DNA from: a virus
DNA length: 23,597 nucleotides
IMG/VR virus record: IMGVR_UViG_3300031952_001743
Coordinates: 1-23,597 of that record
Strand: one strand, 5' to 3'
Shown here piece by piece: positions 1 through 6,458 of this stretch (positions within the stretch are counted from its first letter, which is position 1; every line of letters starts with the position of its first letter). Position numbers and translations under genes: made by a program. The notes under the pieces were generated by a model, which saw only the letters and a program-made list of their open reading frames with translations, was not told the origin of the DNA and ran no database searches.

Positions 1-279
1 GGGATACTTTGGCAGGCATTAGACACTATATTCTTTACAGACTGGTTTAGCAGAAAGTTCAATAGTGTCAAACTTCCTTATTGCAGCGAACTTATAGAAC
101 GGATTTACATAAAACTTCCCACCCCCGAATCTCCACTACATCAGGGGATAAGAGTAAGCTATAAACCACTTGGTACTGCTACCCCTAATGATATCTATGA
201 GTATGTTGAACATGAGAAAGATTGGAAATGTGTGTTTAAGATGGAGAAAGTAGCGGGAGAATGGAGGGTTGAGCAATGA
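1..279 (+). CDS. C-terminal part of a permuted papain-like (YiiX/NlpC-type) cysteine hydrolase, 5' truncated
   Basis: Frame 1 is open from the first base to a TGA at 277-279, giving 92 residues of a protein whose start lies upstream of the window. The segment has YCSELIERIY, the kind of Cys-Ser-Glu-Leu motif that carries the catalytic cysteine in circularly permuted papain-fold amidases of the YiiX/YaeF type, and later TPNDIYEYV, resembling the substrate-side element near the end of that family. In such enzymes the catalytic His precedes the Cys, so it would be outside the window. Phage members are thought to cleave peptide or amide bonds in the cell wall or lipids. It overlaps the next gene by an ATGA junction, placing it in the same operon as the lysis genes. 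The family call rests on one motif and an incomplete domain, so it is tentative; the reading frame itself is secure. Confidence 0.5.
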   Translation, partial: GILWQALDTIFFTDWFSRKFNSVKLPYCSELIERIYIKLPTPESPLHQGIRVSYKPLGTATPNDIYEYVEHEKDWKCVFKMEKVAGEWRVEQ

Positions 280-626
280 AAAGACTTACTCTTATCACCA
301 TACTTATCATTTTATATGCACCTCTTTGTTTCAGTATGCCAGGTATTGTCAAGTGGAAGCTCACTTGGACGGCAAATACTGAAGCTGACTTGGCGAGCTA
401 TTCAGTCTACTACCGAACCGCAACCCAAGTATTTGCGGATGCCCGCAAGGTAGACGTGGGAAAGGTTATCCAATATAACCTTGATACTATTCCCACCAAC
501 AACTACCTTACCGTTACCGCAAAAGATACCTCTGGTAATGAAAGTGACTTTGCAGATGAAATTTTTTTCTCCAAAGACCAGGTTGCTCCAGCCAAGGTGG
601 GGGGACTTGGTATAGTCCAACAGTAA
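276..626 (+). CDS. Secreted protein with a fibronectin type III-like domain
   Basis: This 116-residue protein starts at an ATG overlapping the previous stop, with a GGAGG ribosome site at 264-268. Residues 1-20 form a Sec-type signal peptide: KR, a hydrophobic stretch, then a likely cleavage after CFS. Residues 27-98 look like one FN3 beta-sandwich, with a WTANTEADLASYSVYYR segment and a closing YLTVTAKDTSGNESDFA segment, both typical of bacterial FN3 domains. The short tail after the domain has KDQVAPAKVGGL, resembling an inter-domain linker, so the protein may be a shortened relative of multi-FN3 proteins. It probably acts outside the cytoplasm, in the periplasm or on the envelope. Being inside a lysis-type operon suggests an envelope role, but no function can be assigned from the sequence. 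Confidence 0.75.
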   Translation: MKRLTLITILIILYAPLCFSMPGIVKWKLTWTANTEADLASYSVYYRTATQVFADARKVDVGKVIQYNLDTIPTNNYLTVTAKDTSGNESDFADEIFFSKDQVAPAKVGGLGIVQQ

Positions 627-642
627 AAATAGAGGAAGACCA

Positions 643-870
643 ATGAGGAAATTAGTTCTATTTATTGCAATACTATTCCTATTTTCTGGTTGCATTACCA
701 ACTCATCCTTGAATATCTGTAGTTCTCAGCACATGCAGAGTGCAGAGCATAATGTCGCCTCAGCTGAAAGCAAAGTAAACACAGAGCTTCAAAGCAAGAT
801 AGAGAAAACCATTAATAAAGATGATGAAGAGGGCGGGATTGTAAGAAGATTTCTTAAACGAGTGTTTTAA
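643..870 (+). CDS. Small lipoprotein, possible outer-membrane spanin
   Basis: A 75-residue protein preceded by GAGGAAG. Its first 16 residues are a lipoprotein signal ending in the lipobox LFSG-C, so Cys17 would be lipidated after cleavage by signal peptidase II. The mature part is about 59 residues, polar and predicted helical, with a heptad-like stretch (SAEHNVASAESKVNTELQSK) that could form a coiled coil, then an acidic patch and a basic C-terminus (RRFLKRVF). A small lipoprotein next to an endolysin in a phage is the usual signature of an o-spanin, which joins an inner-membrane partner to disrupt the outer membrane. No convincing i-spanin with a long periplasmic domain is visible nearby, so the spanin role is inferred. 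Lipoprotein nature is well supported. Confidence 0.7.
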   Translation: MRKLVLFIAILFLFSGCITNSSLNICSSQHMQSAEHNVASAESKVNTELQSKIEKTINKDDEEGGIVRRFLKRVF

Positions 871-975
871 ATGAAATCATTCTTAATTATCGCAGGCTTT
901 ATAATTTTAGTGATATGGCTACTCTGGAAAGTAGCGCAGCAGGGAAGTGACGATCCCTGGGATGGTACGATATGA
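871..975 (+). CDS. 34-residue single-pass membrane peptide, holin candidate
   Basis: The ATG follows directly after the TAA of the lipoprotein gene, and the TGA stop overlaps the start of the peptidase gene (ATGA at 972-975), so translation is likely coupled on both sides. Residues about 4-20 (FLIIAGFIILVIWLLWK) form one hydrophobic helix, followed by a short polar tail rich in Asp and Gly. The position between a lipoprotein and an endolysin, and the one-helix layout, fit a very small holin or membrane lysis helper. It is much shorter than most holins and lacks a periplasmic domain that would make it an inner-membrane spanin. The open frame and its exact coupling support a real gene; its role is a guess. 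Confidence 0.55.
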   Translation: MKSFLIIAGFIILVIWLLWKVAQQGSDDPWDGTI

Positions 976-1313
976 CAATACAAGAGAAACAAGAAATATT
1001 TGTAATAATGGTACGGGATTTAATAACCTTTGCCTATGATAATGGCTATGAACTGAGTTTTGGGGAGGCGACAGTATCGGTGGCAAGATGTCATGGGTGT
1101 GGCATGAAGATAAGCAAACATATTGATAACAGTCTTCATTATTTGAGATTAGCTATTGATTTGAATCTTTTCAAAAATGGTGAATATCTTAGAACCACAG
1201 AGGATCATAGACCACTAGGTGAATATTGGGAGAGATTGGGAGGGAGTTGGGGGGGGAGATTTGAGAATGGAGATGGGAATCATTACAGTCTTGAACATGA
1301 TGGTGTTAAATGA
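972..1313 (+). CDS. M15-family peptidase, probable endolysin
   Basis: This 113-residue protein has the layout of small phage M15 zinc peptidases that cut peptide cross-links of peptidoglycan. The motif SLHYLRLAIDLN gives two expected zinc ligands (His56 and Asp63), and GDGNHYSLEH supplies the third (His104) with Asp101 as likely catalytic base. A conserved LGGSWGGRF segment at residues 89-97 lies between them. There is no signal peptide, so release would need a holin or other membrane lesion; the adjacent 34-residue membrane peptide is the obvious candidate. The start overlaps the upstream stop by ATGA and the stop overlaps the next start the same way. A run of eight G at 1249-1256 encodes part of the Trp-Gly-Gly core. 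The length is short but normal for single-domain endolysins without a wall-binding domain. Confidence 0.85.
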   Translation: MTIQEKQEIFVIMVRDLITFAYDNGYELSFGEATVSVARCHGCGMKISKHIDNSLHYLRLAIDLNLFKNGEYLRTTEDHRPLGEYWERLGGSWGGRFENGDGNHYSLEHDGVK

Positions 1314-1555
1314 AAAAGAAACAACTCTATAAAATTCCAGTACTCACCAGGGAAGAAATTCAAACCCTTCAGGCAGACGCAGCTATGAGAGTTATGGGTG
1401 AACTTACCTTAGCGATTACGGAGATAAACCAGGAATTTGGATTTGCAATATCAGCATTAGGCAATGCCAGAGTAAAGGTAGAAAAACTCAAGGCGGACAA
1501 GCAGACAGTAATCGAACTTATGAGAGCATTAAAGGTACTGGTGCAAAATGGCTAA
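1310..1555 (+). CDS. Small helical protein of unknown function upstream of terminase
   Basis: An 81-residue protein starting in an ATGA overlap with the endolysin gene and ending inside the start of the next gene (8-base overlap). After a basic N-terminus the rest is predicted almost wholly helical, with LQADAAMRVMGELTLAITEI and VKVEKLKADKQTVIELMRAL as amphipathic segments; a coiled-coil dimer or a helical bundle is plausible. I do not recognise a family. Its place directly before the terminase genes could mean a packaging accessory role, or it may belong to the lysis module. No cysteines, membrane segments or catalytic motifs are visible. Confidence 0.7.
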   Translation: MKKKQLYKIPVLTREEIQTLQADAAMRVMGELTLAITEINQEFGFAISALGNARVKVEKLKADKQTVIELMRALKVLVQNG

Positions 1556-2069
1556 AAAACATAGAAAAAAGAGAATAGAACCGACCATAAAGTCAACGTT
1601 AAAATTAACTCCTTCTGCCCCAACACCTGAGAAAACACAGATGCATTATGATGAGATAGAATATATCCGGGCATTGTTGGCTACTATTCCTAATCTGTCA
1701 GAAGTATCGAGGATAACTGGTAGGAACAGGAATACAATATTAAGGATAAAAAGACTGAGTCAAGATGAGATTTCAGAATATAGAACGTTCAAAACAAAAG
1801 AGTTTGTGAAAAAAGCATGGGAAAAGATTGAATTGCTCATAAAAGCTATTAATGATGGGAAGTGTGCGTTTGCTTCTGTAAATCAACTTACTACTGCAAT
1901 TGGGACATTGTACGACAAGGCAGCCCTGGCAAGTGGGGACGTGACAAACCGCACCGAGCATAAAATCTCAGATATTGATTTATCGAAACTTAGTCTTGAA
2001 GAGAAGTTAAAACTCAGAGAATTTATGTTAAAAATAAATGGAAATGCAACTACAGACACAGACAATTGA
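1548..2069 (+). CDS. terS: Terminase small subunit candidate (HTH protein)
   Basis: This 173-residue protein lies immediately upstream of the large terminase, overlapping it by 32 bases, the usual place for the small subunit that recognises the packaging site and regulates the ATPase. The N-terminus is strongly basic (AKKHRKKR). Residues 37-70 read as a helix-turn-helix: a helix at HYDEIEYIRALLATIP, then NLSEVSRITGRNRNTILRIKRL, typical of phage homeodomain-like HTH. The middle, residues 80-130, is helical with KAWEKIELLIKAIND and a Gln/Thr/Leu helix suited to oligomerisation. The acidic, Ser/Leu-rich C-terminal segment (SDIDLSKLSLEEKLKLREF) would be the part that contacts TerL. Small terminase subunits are poorly conserved, so the call depends on position and the HTH rather than a sequence match. 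Confidence 0.65.
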   Translation: MAKKHRKKRIEPTIKSTLKLTPSAPTPEKTQMHYDEIEYIRALLATIPNLSEVSRITGRNRNTILRIKRLSQDEISEYRTFKTKEFVKKAWEKIELLIKAINDGKCAFASVNQLTTAIGTLYDKAALASGDVTNRTEHKISDIDLSKLSLEEKLKLREFMLKINGNATTDTDN

Positions 2070-4734
2070 TTTCACAAAGCTAAGACTCCCCACCATTGAG
2101 GAAATCGACAAATCAATAGCAGACGATTCTATATCGTTTAGCGATTGGTGTTCTAAAACTCCTGTAATCCTAGATGGCAATAATTTCTCATTTAAAAGGC
2201 ATGAGTATTTGGTAGAGCCATACCAGGACGTGCACAATTGCATTGTAGAGGAGAAAGCTGCACAGATGGGGCTAACCTCCAAGGCGATGCTTTCAGCCCT
2301 GTATGGGTCAAGGTACAGAGGATATAAGGGTATTCTATATTTATTCCCATCCAAGTCAGACGTTTTGGACTTCTCAAAAGGTAGGATTACTCCTCTAATT
2401 GATGATAACCCTGATACGATAGGATCGTGGCTGAGGGATACCGATGCCGCCGGTATTAAGGAGATATGGAACAGTTTTCTCTATCTCAGAGGGATGCAGA
2501 GTAAAATAGGATTAAAATGTCATGACGATCAAACCGAGGTACTTACCAAAGTTGGATGGAGGAAGTTTTCAGACATAAATATGCAAGATGAACTAGCCAC
2601 ACGATCTCCATCAGGTTGTTTTATGTGGCAGCAACCAATAGAGATACATAGTTATAAACATAATGGTAAAATGCTTAAATTTAAGGCTAATGGATTAGAT
2701 ATGTGTATAACCCCAAATCATCGTTTATTATTAACTAATCAGAGTAGAGAGGAGTGGTTTGAGACTGCAGAAAAAGCAAAAAAAGCAAACCATTTTATTG
2801 TAAGAACGTGTAAAAATTGGAAAGGAAAGTTCCCTAAATTTATTGTTAAAGACGGGAGAGACCAAGAAGGCACAAAGAAATTTATTATTATTAAAGGAAA
2901 TAAAAAAAATGGAGCATGGGAAAGTTTTGGTCGTCATCCAGAAAGAAAAATAAATCTAAAAATATTTATTGCTTTTCTAGGGTTATATATAGCAGAGGGT
3001 TGTTGCAGTGGAGTAAAAACAGGGATTAGGCAATTTGGGCGTATACATATTTCTCAAGAAAGAAAATCAAAGCATTTCAAAGAAATAAATGAACTTTTAA
3101 ATAAAATAGAGGTAAATGGACAGGGTATAAAAGGATGGAAATATAATGGTCATAGTTTTCGTGTTGGGGATATGGCGTTTGCAGACATTTTATTTCCTCT
3201 TGGAAATAAATATACAAAGTGTTTACCTGATTGGGTTCTCGATCTTCCTAAAAAATACCTTGAAATTCTATGGGAATGGTTACTAAAGGGTGATGGTCAC
3301 GTAAGTCCAAAAGGATATAGAATTTATGCAACAGTAAGTAAAAAATTAGCGGATCAACTTCAGGAAATACTTCAAAAATGTGGTAGGTCTGCATCCATTC
3401 TAATACAAAAAGGAAATACTGAAGGAAAATTAAAAGATGGAAGATTAGTAAAGTCAACTACTCCATGTTATTTAGTGTCTGAGAGAAAATCTCAATGTTC
3501 TAGGATTCCTATGTCGGAAGAAATGCAGTACAATGGTAAAGTATATTGTGCGTCTGTACCAAACGGTACTATTTATACAAGAAGAAATGGGTATGCTACG
3601 TGGAGTGGTAATTCGATCCCAGTTGACTATATAATTTTCGATGAGTTAGATGAGGCCCCTCAAAACTCTATTGATATGGCAATGGAACGTATGAGTCATA
3701 GTGAGTTTAAGAAGGTGTTAAAACTCTCTAATCCTACCCTACCTGATTACGGAATAGATCGAGCGTTTTTACAAACAGATCAAAGGTATTGGATGTTAAA
3801 GTGTAAGTCCTGCGGTGAATATACCTGCCTTGAGGATACATTCCCTGATTGTTTAATGGAAGTAGGGGATCGAGTTATTAGGGTATGTCAGAAGTGCCAA
3901 GGTGAACTCAACCCTGCTATTGGGGAGTGGGTAGCAAAGAAACTAGGTGTAACAGATAAGCGAGGTTATCATTATTCACAATTGTTTTCTCAGTTTGTTG
4001 ATCCTGCTGACATTCTTCATCAATTCAGAACGACCTCAAATCCTACTGATTTTTACAATCTAAAGATAGGGATTGCCTATGTAGAAGCCGAGAACAGACT
4101 CAGTGTGCAGGAAATACTATCACTGTGTTCTCCCGATGGTATCTCAAGTTCAGACCCAGGTTTATGTTTCATGGGAGTTGACCAAGGGAAGGACCTTCAT
4201 GTAGTCATAGGCAAACATATAGACAACGTTAGTAAAATCATACACATAGGTATTTACAAGGACTGGGAAGAACTTGATAGATTAATGACCATATTTAATG
4301 TGGCAAGATGTGTAGTTGATGCACTTCCAGAGACCCGAAACGCAAGGGCGTTTTCTGATAGGTTTAAAGGCAGAATATATCTCAATTATTACAATGATAG
4401 TCAACGTGGTAGATATTCGTGGAACGAAAAAGACATGATTGTAATGTGTAACAGAACGGAAAGTCTTGACGCTTCCCATAATGAGATAATGCACAAAAAC
4501 ATTATTTTACCAAAAGAGTGTGATATTGTTAATATATTTGCTAGACACTGTGCAAACATAGCCAAGAAGCTAGAAGAGGATGAGGAGACAGGGAATAAAC
4601 GATATGTGTATGTTAAGTTAGGAGATGATCATTTCAGACATGCGTACAATTATGAATGTATGGCGAGGACTGAGGGGGCTGGTCATTTCTGGTATGCAGA
4701 TGAGTTTAACTATAAAAGTGTGTTTAATGCGTAG
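2038..4734 (+). CDS. terL: Terminase large subunit (GpA-like) interrupted by an intein
   Basis: The 898-residue precursor has a terminase large subunit split by an intein at residues 161-525; the spliced product would be 533 residues. In the N-extein, KAAQMGLTS at residues 73-81 is a deviant Walker A like that of GpA-type terminases. The Walker B strand, VDYIIFDELDEAP, starts four residues after the intein, with Asp535 and Glu536 as the magnesium and catalytic residues. The C-extein then has two CxxC pairs (CKSCG and CQKCQG), a zinc-ribbon-like insertion, and an RNase H-like nuclease domain: GVDQGKD with Asp715, VVDALPETRNA with Asp761, and GDDHFRHAYNY near residue 864. The enzyme pumps phage DNA into the prohead through the portal and cuts it. 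The start overlaps the small-subunit gene and has no clear ribosome site, so translation is probably coupled. An alternative ATG lies two codons downstream. Confidence 0.92.
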   Translation: MEMQLQTQTIDFTKLRLPTIEEIDKSIADDSISFSDWCSKTPVILDGNNFSFKRHEYLVEPYQDVHNCIVEEKAAQMGLTSKAMLSALYGSRYRGYKGILYLFPSKSDVLDFSKGRITPLIDDNPDTIGSWLRDTDAAGIKEIWNSFLYLRGMQSKIGLKCHDDQTEVLTKVGWRKFSDINMQDELATRSPSGCFMWQQPIEIHSYKHNGKMLKFKANGLDMCITPNHRLLLTNQSREEWFETAEKAKKANHFIVRTCKNWKGKFPKFIVKDGRDQEGTKKFIIIKGNKKNGAWESFGRHPERKINLKIFIAFLGLYIAEGCCSGVKTGIRQFGRIHISQERKSKHFKEINELLNKIEVNGQGIKGWKYNGHSFRVGDMAFADILFPLGNKYTKCLPDWVLDLPKKYLEILWEWLLKGDGHVSPKGYRIYATVSKKLADQLQEILQKCGRSASILIQKGNTEGKLKDGRLVKSTTPCYLVSERKSQCSRIPMSEEMQYNGKVYCASVPNGTIYTRRNGYATWSGNSIPVDYIIFDELDEAPQNSIDMAMERMSHSEFKKVLKLSNPTLPDYGIDRAFLQTDQRYWMLKCKSCGEYTCLEDTFPDCLMEVGDRVIRVCQKCQGELNPAIGEWVAKKLGVTDKRGYHYSQLFSQFVDPADILHQFRTTSNPTDFYNLKIGIAYVEAENRLSVQEILSLCSPDGISSSDPGLCFMGVDQGKDLHVVIGKHIDNVSKIIHIGIYKDWEELDRLMTIFNVARCVVDALPETRNARAFSDRFKGRIYLNYYNDSQRGRYSWNEKDMIVMCNRTESLDASHNEIMHKNIILPKECDIVNIFARHCANIAKKLEEDEETGNKRYVYVKLGDDHFRHAYNYECMARTEGAGHFWYADEFNYKSVFNA
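2518..3612 (+). mobile_element. In-frame intein with LAGLIDADG homing endonuclease inside terL
   Basis: Residues 161-525 of the TerL precursor form a 365-residue intein. It begins at Cys161 (block A, CHDDQTEVLTKVGWRKF), has a block B with TPNHRLL (Thr225, His228), and ends with a block F/G of the form SVPNGTIYTRRNG then WSGN, with Asn525 as terminal residue and Ser526 as the +1 nucleophile. Between the splicing blocks lie two dodecapeptide motifs of a LAGLIDADG (DOD) endonuclease: FLGLYIAEG at residues 313-321 and WLLKGDGH at 414-421. The penultimate residue is Gly instead of the usual His. The insertion is immediately before the Walker B strand, a conserved active-site region favoured by inteins. 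The intein is fully in frame with no stops and appears more A-rich than the flanking terminase. Splicing competence is inferred from intact motifs. Confidence 0.93.
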
Positions 4735-4936
4735 TGAATTTAAGACAATAAAACGATTTGAAACAAAGAAAATCATGTTATTAATTGATAAGATACAAGA
4801 AAAAATTATTAAGGATATTCATGAAGAGTTAGCAAAAACAAAAGGCAAACATTTAAAATTCAGGAGATTTCAAAGTTTAAATGAGAAAACGAATGGTAAA
4901 AATAGCAGACAAAGACAAAAAAGCATTAGTCTATAA
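4727..4936 (+). CDS. Small basic protein of unknown function
   Basis: The frame is open from 4625, but most of that overlaps the terminase, so I choose the ATG at 4727, which overlaps the terminase stop by 8 bases and gives 69 residues (MRSEFKTIKRF...). A second possible start is at 4775 (MLLIDKIQEK). The product is lysine-rich, with one predicted helix (MLLIDKIQEKIIKDIHEELA) followed by a basic, disordered tail. No family is recognised and no strong ribosome site is visible, so translation would rely on coupling to terL. It could be a nucleic-acid-binding accessory protein, or a non-functional frame. Confidence 0.45.
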   Translation: MRSEFKTIKRFETKKIMLLIDKIQEKIIKDIHEELAKTKGKHLKFRRFQSLNEKTNGKNSRQRQKSISL

Positions 4937-5033
4937 GAGTAAGGCATTAATACGAAGCGATAATCTCCAAGAGGATTATAATAAAGCTATAATTATACCA
5001 CTCCTAATGTCAAAACGTGTTAGTTTGAAATGA
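4881..5033 (+). CDS. Very small basic ORF of unknown function
   Basis: Fifty codons from an ATG at 4881 to a TGA at 5031-5033, overlapping the previous frame by 56 bases and the next start by an ATGA junction. The product (MRKRMVKIADKDKKALVYKS...) is lysine- and arginine-rich with a short hydrophobic IIIPLLM segment near the C-terminus. AGGAG at 4862-4866 is somewhat far from the start. Tight linkage to the next gene is the main support; no family is recognised. Confidence 0.4.
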   Translation: MRKRMVKIADKDKKALVYKSKALIRSDNLQEDYNKAIIIPLLMSKRVSLK

Positions 5034-5215
5034 GAAAACTAGGCGTATCTATTGCAGACTTAGAACCCAAGGTGAACTATGAGAGAGTATTGGTTTATCG
5101 TTATAAAAAACTCTCTCCATTTACAGATATATATAATCTACCCAAACTAGAAAAGGTGATAGATTACCAGTTATCTATTAAGGGTGGATATCTGAATGTG
5201 AGAGATATTGCCTAG
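5030..5215 (+). CDS. Small protein of unknown function
   Basis: A 61-residue frame starting in an ATGA overlap with the preceding small ORF and ending at TAG 5213-5215. The sequence (MRKLGVSIADLEPKVNYERV...) looks like a folded small alpha/beta protein rather than noise: balanced composition, an aromatic LVYRYKKLSPFTDIY segment and an amphipathic LEKVIDYQLSI helix. I do not recognise a family. Its position between terminase and portal is where phages often carry small accessory genes. Confidence 0.5.
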   Translation: MRKLGVSIADLEPKVNYERVLVYRYKKLSPFTDIYNLPKLEKVIDYQLSIKGGYLNVRDIA

Positions 5216-5220
5216 TGACC

Positions 5221-5364
5221 ATGATTAGTATGAACAAAAAATATAAGAAAAACAAATCAAGAAGCGGTACTGCGTGGGATGCACTTCGTCTTTGTAGACT
5301 TTGGCAAATTAGATATGAGATGGTGACTCAAATGATGGCCAATCGTTATAGGTTTATCGCATAA
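5221..5364 (+). CDS. 47-residue ORF of unknown function
   Basis: ATG at 5221 (or 5230) to TAA at 5362-5364, overlapping the next ATG by one base (TAATG), which supports coupled translation. The product starts with a lysine-rich patch (MNKKYKKNKSR) followed by a predicted helix rich in Arg, Trp, Leu and Met (TAWDALRLCRLWQIRYEMVT). It is small, basic and unrecognised. No ribosome site is evident, so it is supported only by its fit between two genes. Confidence 0.4.
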   Translation: MISMNKKYKKNKSRSGTAWDALRLCRLWQIRYEMVTQMMANRYRFIA

Positions 5365-5765
5365 TGGAAATCCTAGAAGAAAACAATCAGATATTCATTA
5401 TTGCAGATGGGAAGAAATTTCTAATGCCTGAAAGCAATCATGATGTTGGTTTTTATGAGATAGCTCCCATTGAAGAAATTTGTGATTTTCTTAGAACAAG
5501 AGGCATGTTTAAAGAGGCAAACGCATTGCTCGTTGCAATAGGGAAAGAAGTAAAGGCGGAGCAAAAGGAACGAATTCAATCAAATAAGTGCATATATTCG
5601 TGTCTTCTTTCATGCTGCGAGTTCTGTATACTCCTTAATCGTTGTAAATTTATTAAAATGGCAAAGGATAATAAAGAAGTATATGCCAATACACCACTAG
5701 CGATTCGATCTCTTTGTAAATGTAAAATATTAGACAAAGAATATCGTCGTGCATCAGCCAGTTAA
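5364..5765 (+). CDS. Cysteine-rich protein of unknown function
   Basis: 133 residues. The N-terminal half reads as a small beta-alpha domain (MEILEENNQIFIIADGKKFLMP, then a helix at IEEICDFLRTRGMFKEANALLVAIGKEV). The C-terminal half has nine cysteines in total, most clustered: Cys76, 80, 84, 85, 88 and 94 in a pattern like C-x3-C-x3-CC-x2-C-x5-C, then Cys118 and Cys120 (CKCK). The cluster suggests bound metal (zinc or iron-sulphur), though the spacing fits no family I can name. It overlaps the next gene by 17 bases. The function is unknown; a metal-binding regulator or structural protein are both possible. Confidence 0.65.
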   Translation: MEILEENNQIFIIADGKKFLMPESNHDVGFYEIAPIEEICDFLRTRGMFKEANALLVAIGKEVKAEQKERIQSNKCIYSCLLSCCEFCILLNRCKFIKMAKDNKEVYANTPLAIRSLCKCKILDKEYRRASAS

Positions 5766-6441
5766 GGCATCGTATGATTATGATAGTGGACTATCAAACT
5801 TAACCTTTCTCAAAGACAAGAAGTGCAATTTTGATACATGTTTCATTTGTCAAGAACTGGGGAAGGTTGATCTTTTAGACTATCCAATTAAGGTAGTTAT
5901 AAAGTTTCTTATCAGGGGATCAATAGTATGGCCTACTGGGGGAAATCCTGGGTATGCGTTGGTTTCGGGAAGAGATCCGATCACGAAGAAGATCAGGATA
6001 ATAGAAGAGTGCCCATTTACGAGTGTTGGAACGGTCGATGGCAAAAAGGGTCTGAATTACTTTATACAAAAGAATATCGAACGATACCGGTGCCTGTATT
6101 ATTTCTATGTCAAGTCCGAAGAACACAGGCGGTTCTTTATCCAAACATTGAGGGAGAAGATACTCAAGACGAAACCGTTATTTCTTCAGGCAGTTTACGC
6201 GAGCACTAACAAACAAAACATTGATAATTTAGTTAATGAATACGCCAAGTTAAACAAAATGGCGATTGACGAAAACTATGATTATCAAAAATGGTTGTCT
6301 GAGAATGATACACAAAAAATAGGTAATCTGGCGACGCAGTATATTGAATATACAAAAGGAATGGCAATAGATGAGGATCGATTCCCTGCGGTTAAAGCAT
6401 TACGGGCTTTAATTGCAGGATACGAAAGGTTATATCCTTGA
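5749..6441 (+). CDS. Conserved-looking phage protein of unknown function
   Basis: A 230-residue protein overlapping the preceding frame by 17 bases. Near the N-terminus there is a short Cys cluster, KKCNFDTCFICQ (Cys26, 31 and 34). Residues about 45-95 form a beta-rich region with WPTGGNPGYALVSGRDPITKKIRI, followed by two helices (EHRRFFIQTLREKIL and a long helical C-terminus). No signal peptide, membrane segment or catalytic signature is seen. The beta-rich middle with a Gly/Pro loop could be a ligand- or nucleic-acid-binding fold, but I cannot assign one. It sits between terminase and portal in a run of small genes. Well-behaved length and composition make it a secure gene with unknown role. 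Confidence 0.7.
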   Translation: MHQPVKASYDYDSGLSNLTFLKDKKCNFDTCFICQELGKVDLLDYPIKVVIKFLIRGSIVWPTGGNPGYALVSGRDPITKKIRIIEECPFTSVGTVDGKKGLNYFIQKNIERYRCLYYFYVKSEEHRRFFIQTLREKILKTKPLFLQAVYASTNKQNIDNLVNEYAKLNKMAIDENYDYQKWLSENDTQKIGNLATQYIEYTKGMAIDEDRFPAVKALRALIAGYERLYP

Positions 6442-6458
6442 AACCCATGAGGTTCTAA

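Noticed and set aside
402-701. Minus-strand ORF of 99 codons over the FN3 and lipoprotein genes
   Set aside because: Antisense to two well-supported + strand genes, no ribosome site, unremarkable product.
2518-3612. Group I intron in the terminase gene
   Set aside because: The insert is an open frame continuous with both flanks and has protein-splicing blocks, so it is an intein.
4985-4995. TATAAT sequence at 4988-4993 as a promoter
   Set aside because: No matching -35 box at suitable spacing; AT-rich coding sequence makes chance hits common.
5928-6209. Alternative + frame of 93 codons inside the 230-residue gene
   Set aside because: Fully nested within a better frame, no ribosome site and no coherent protein pattern.
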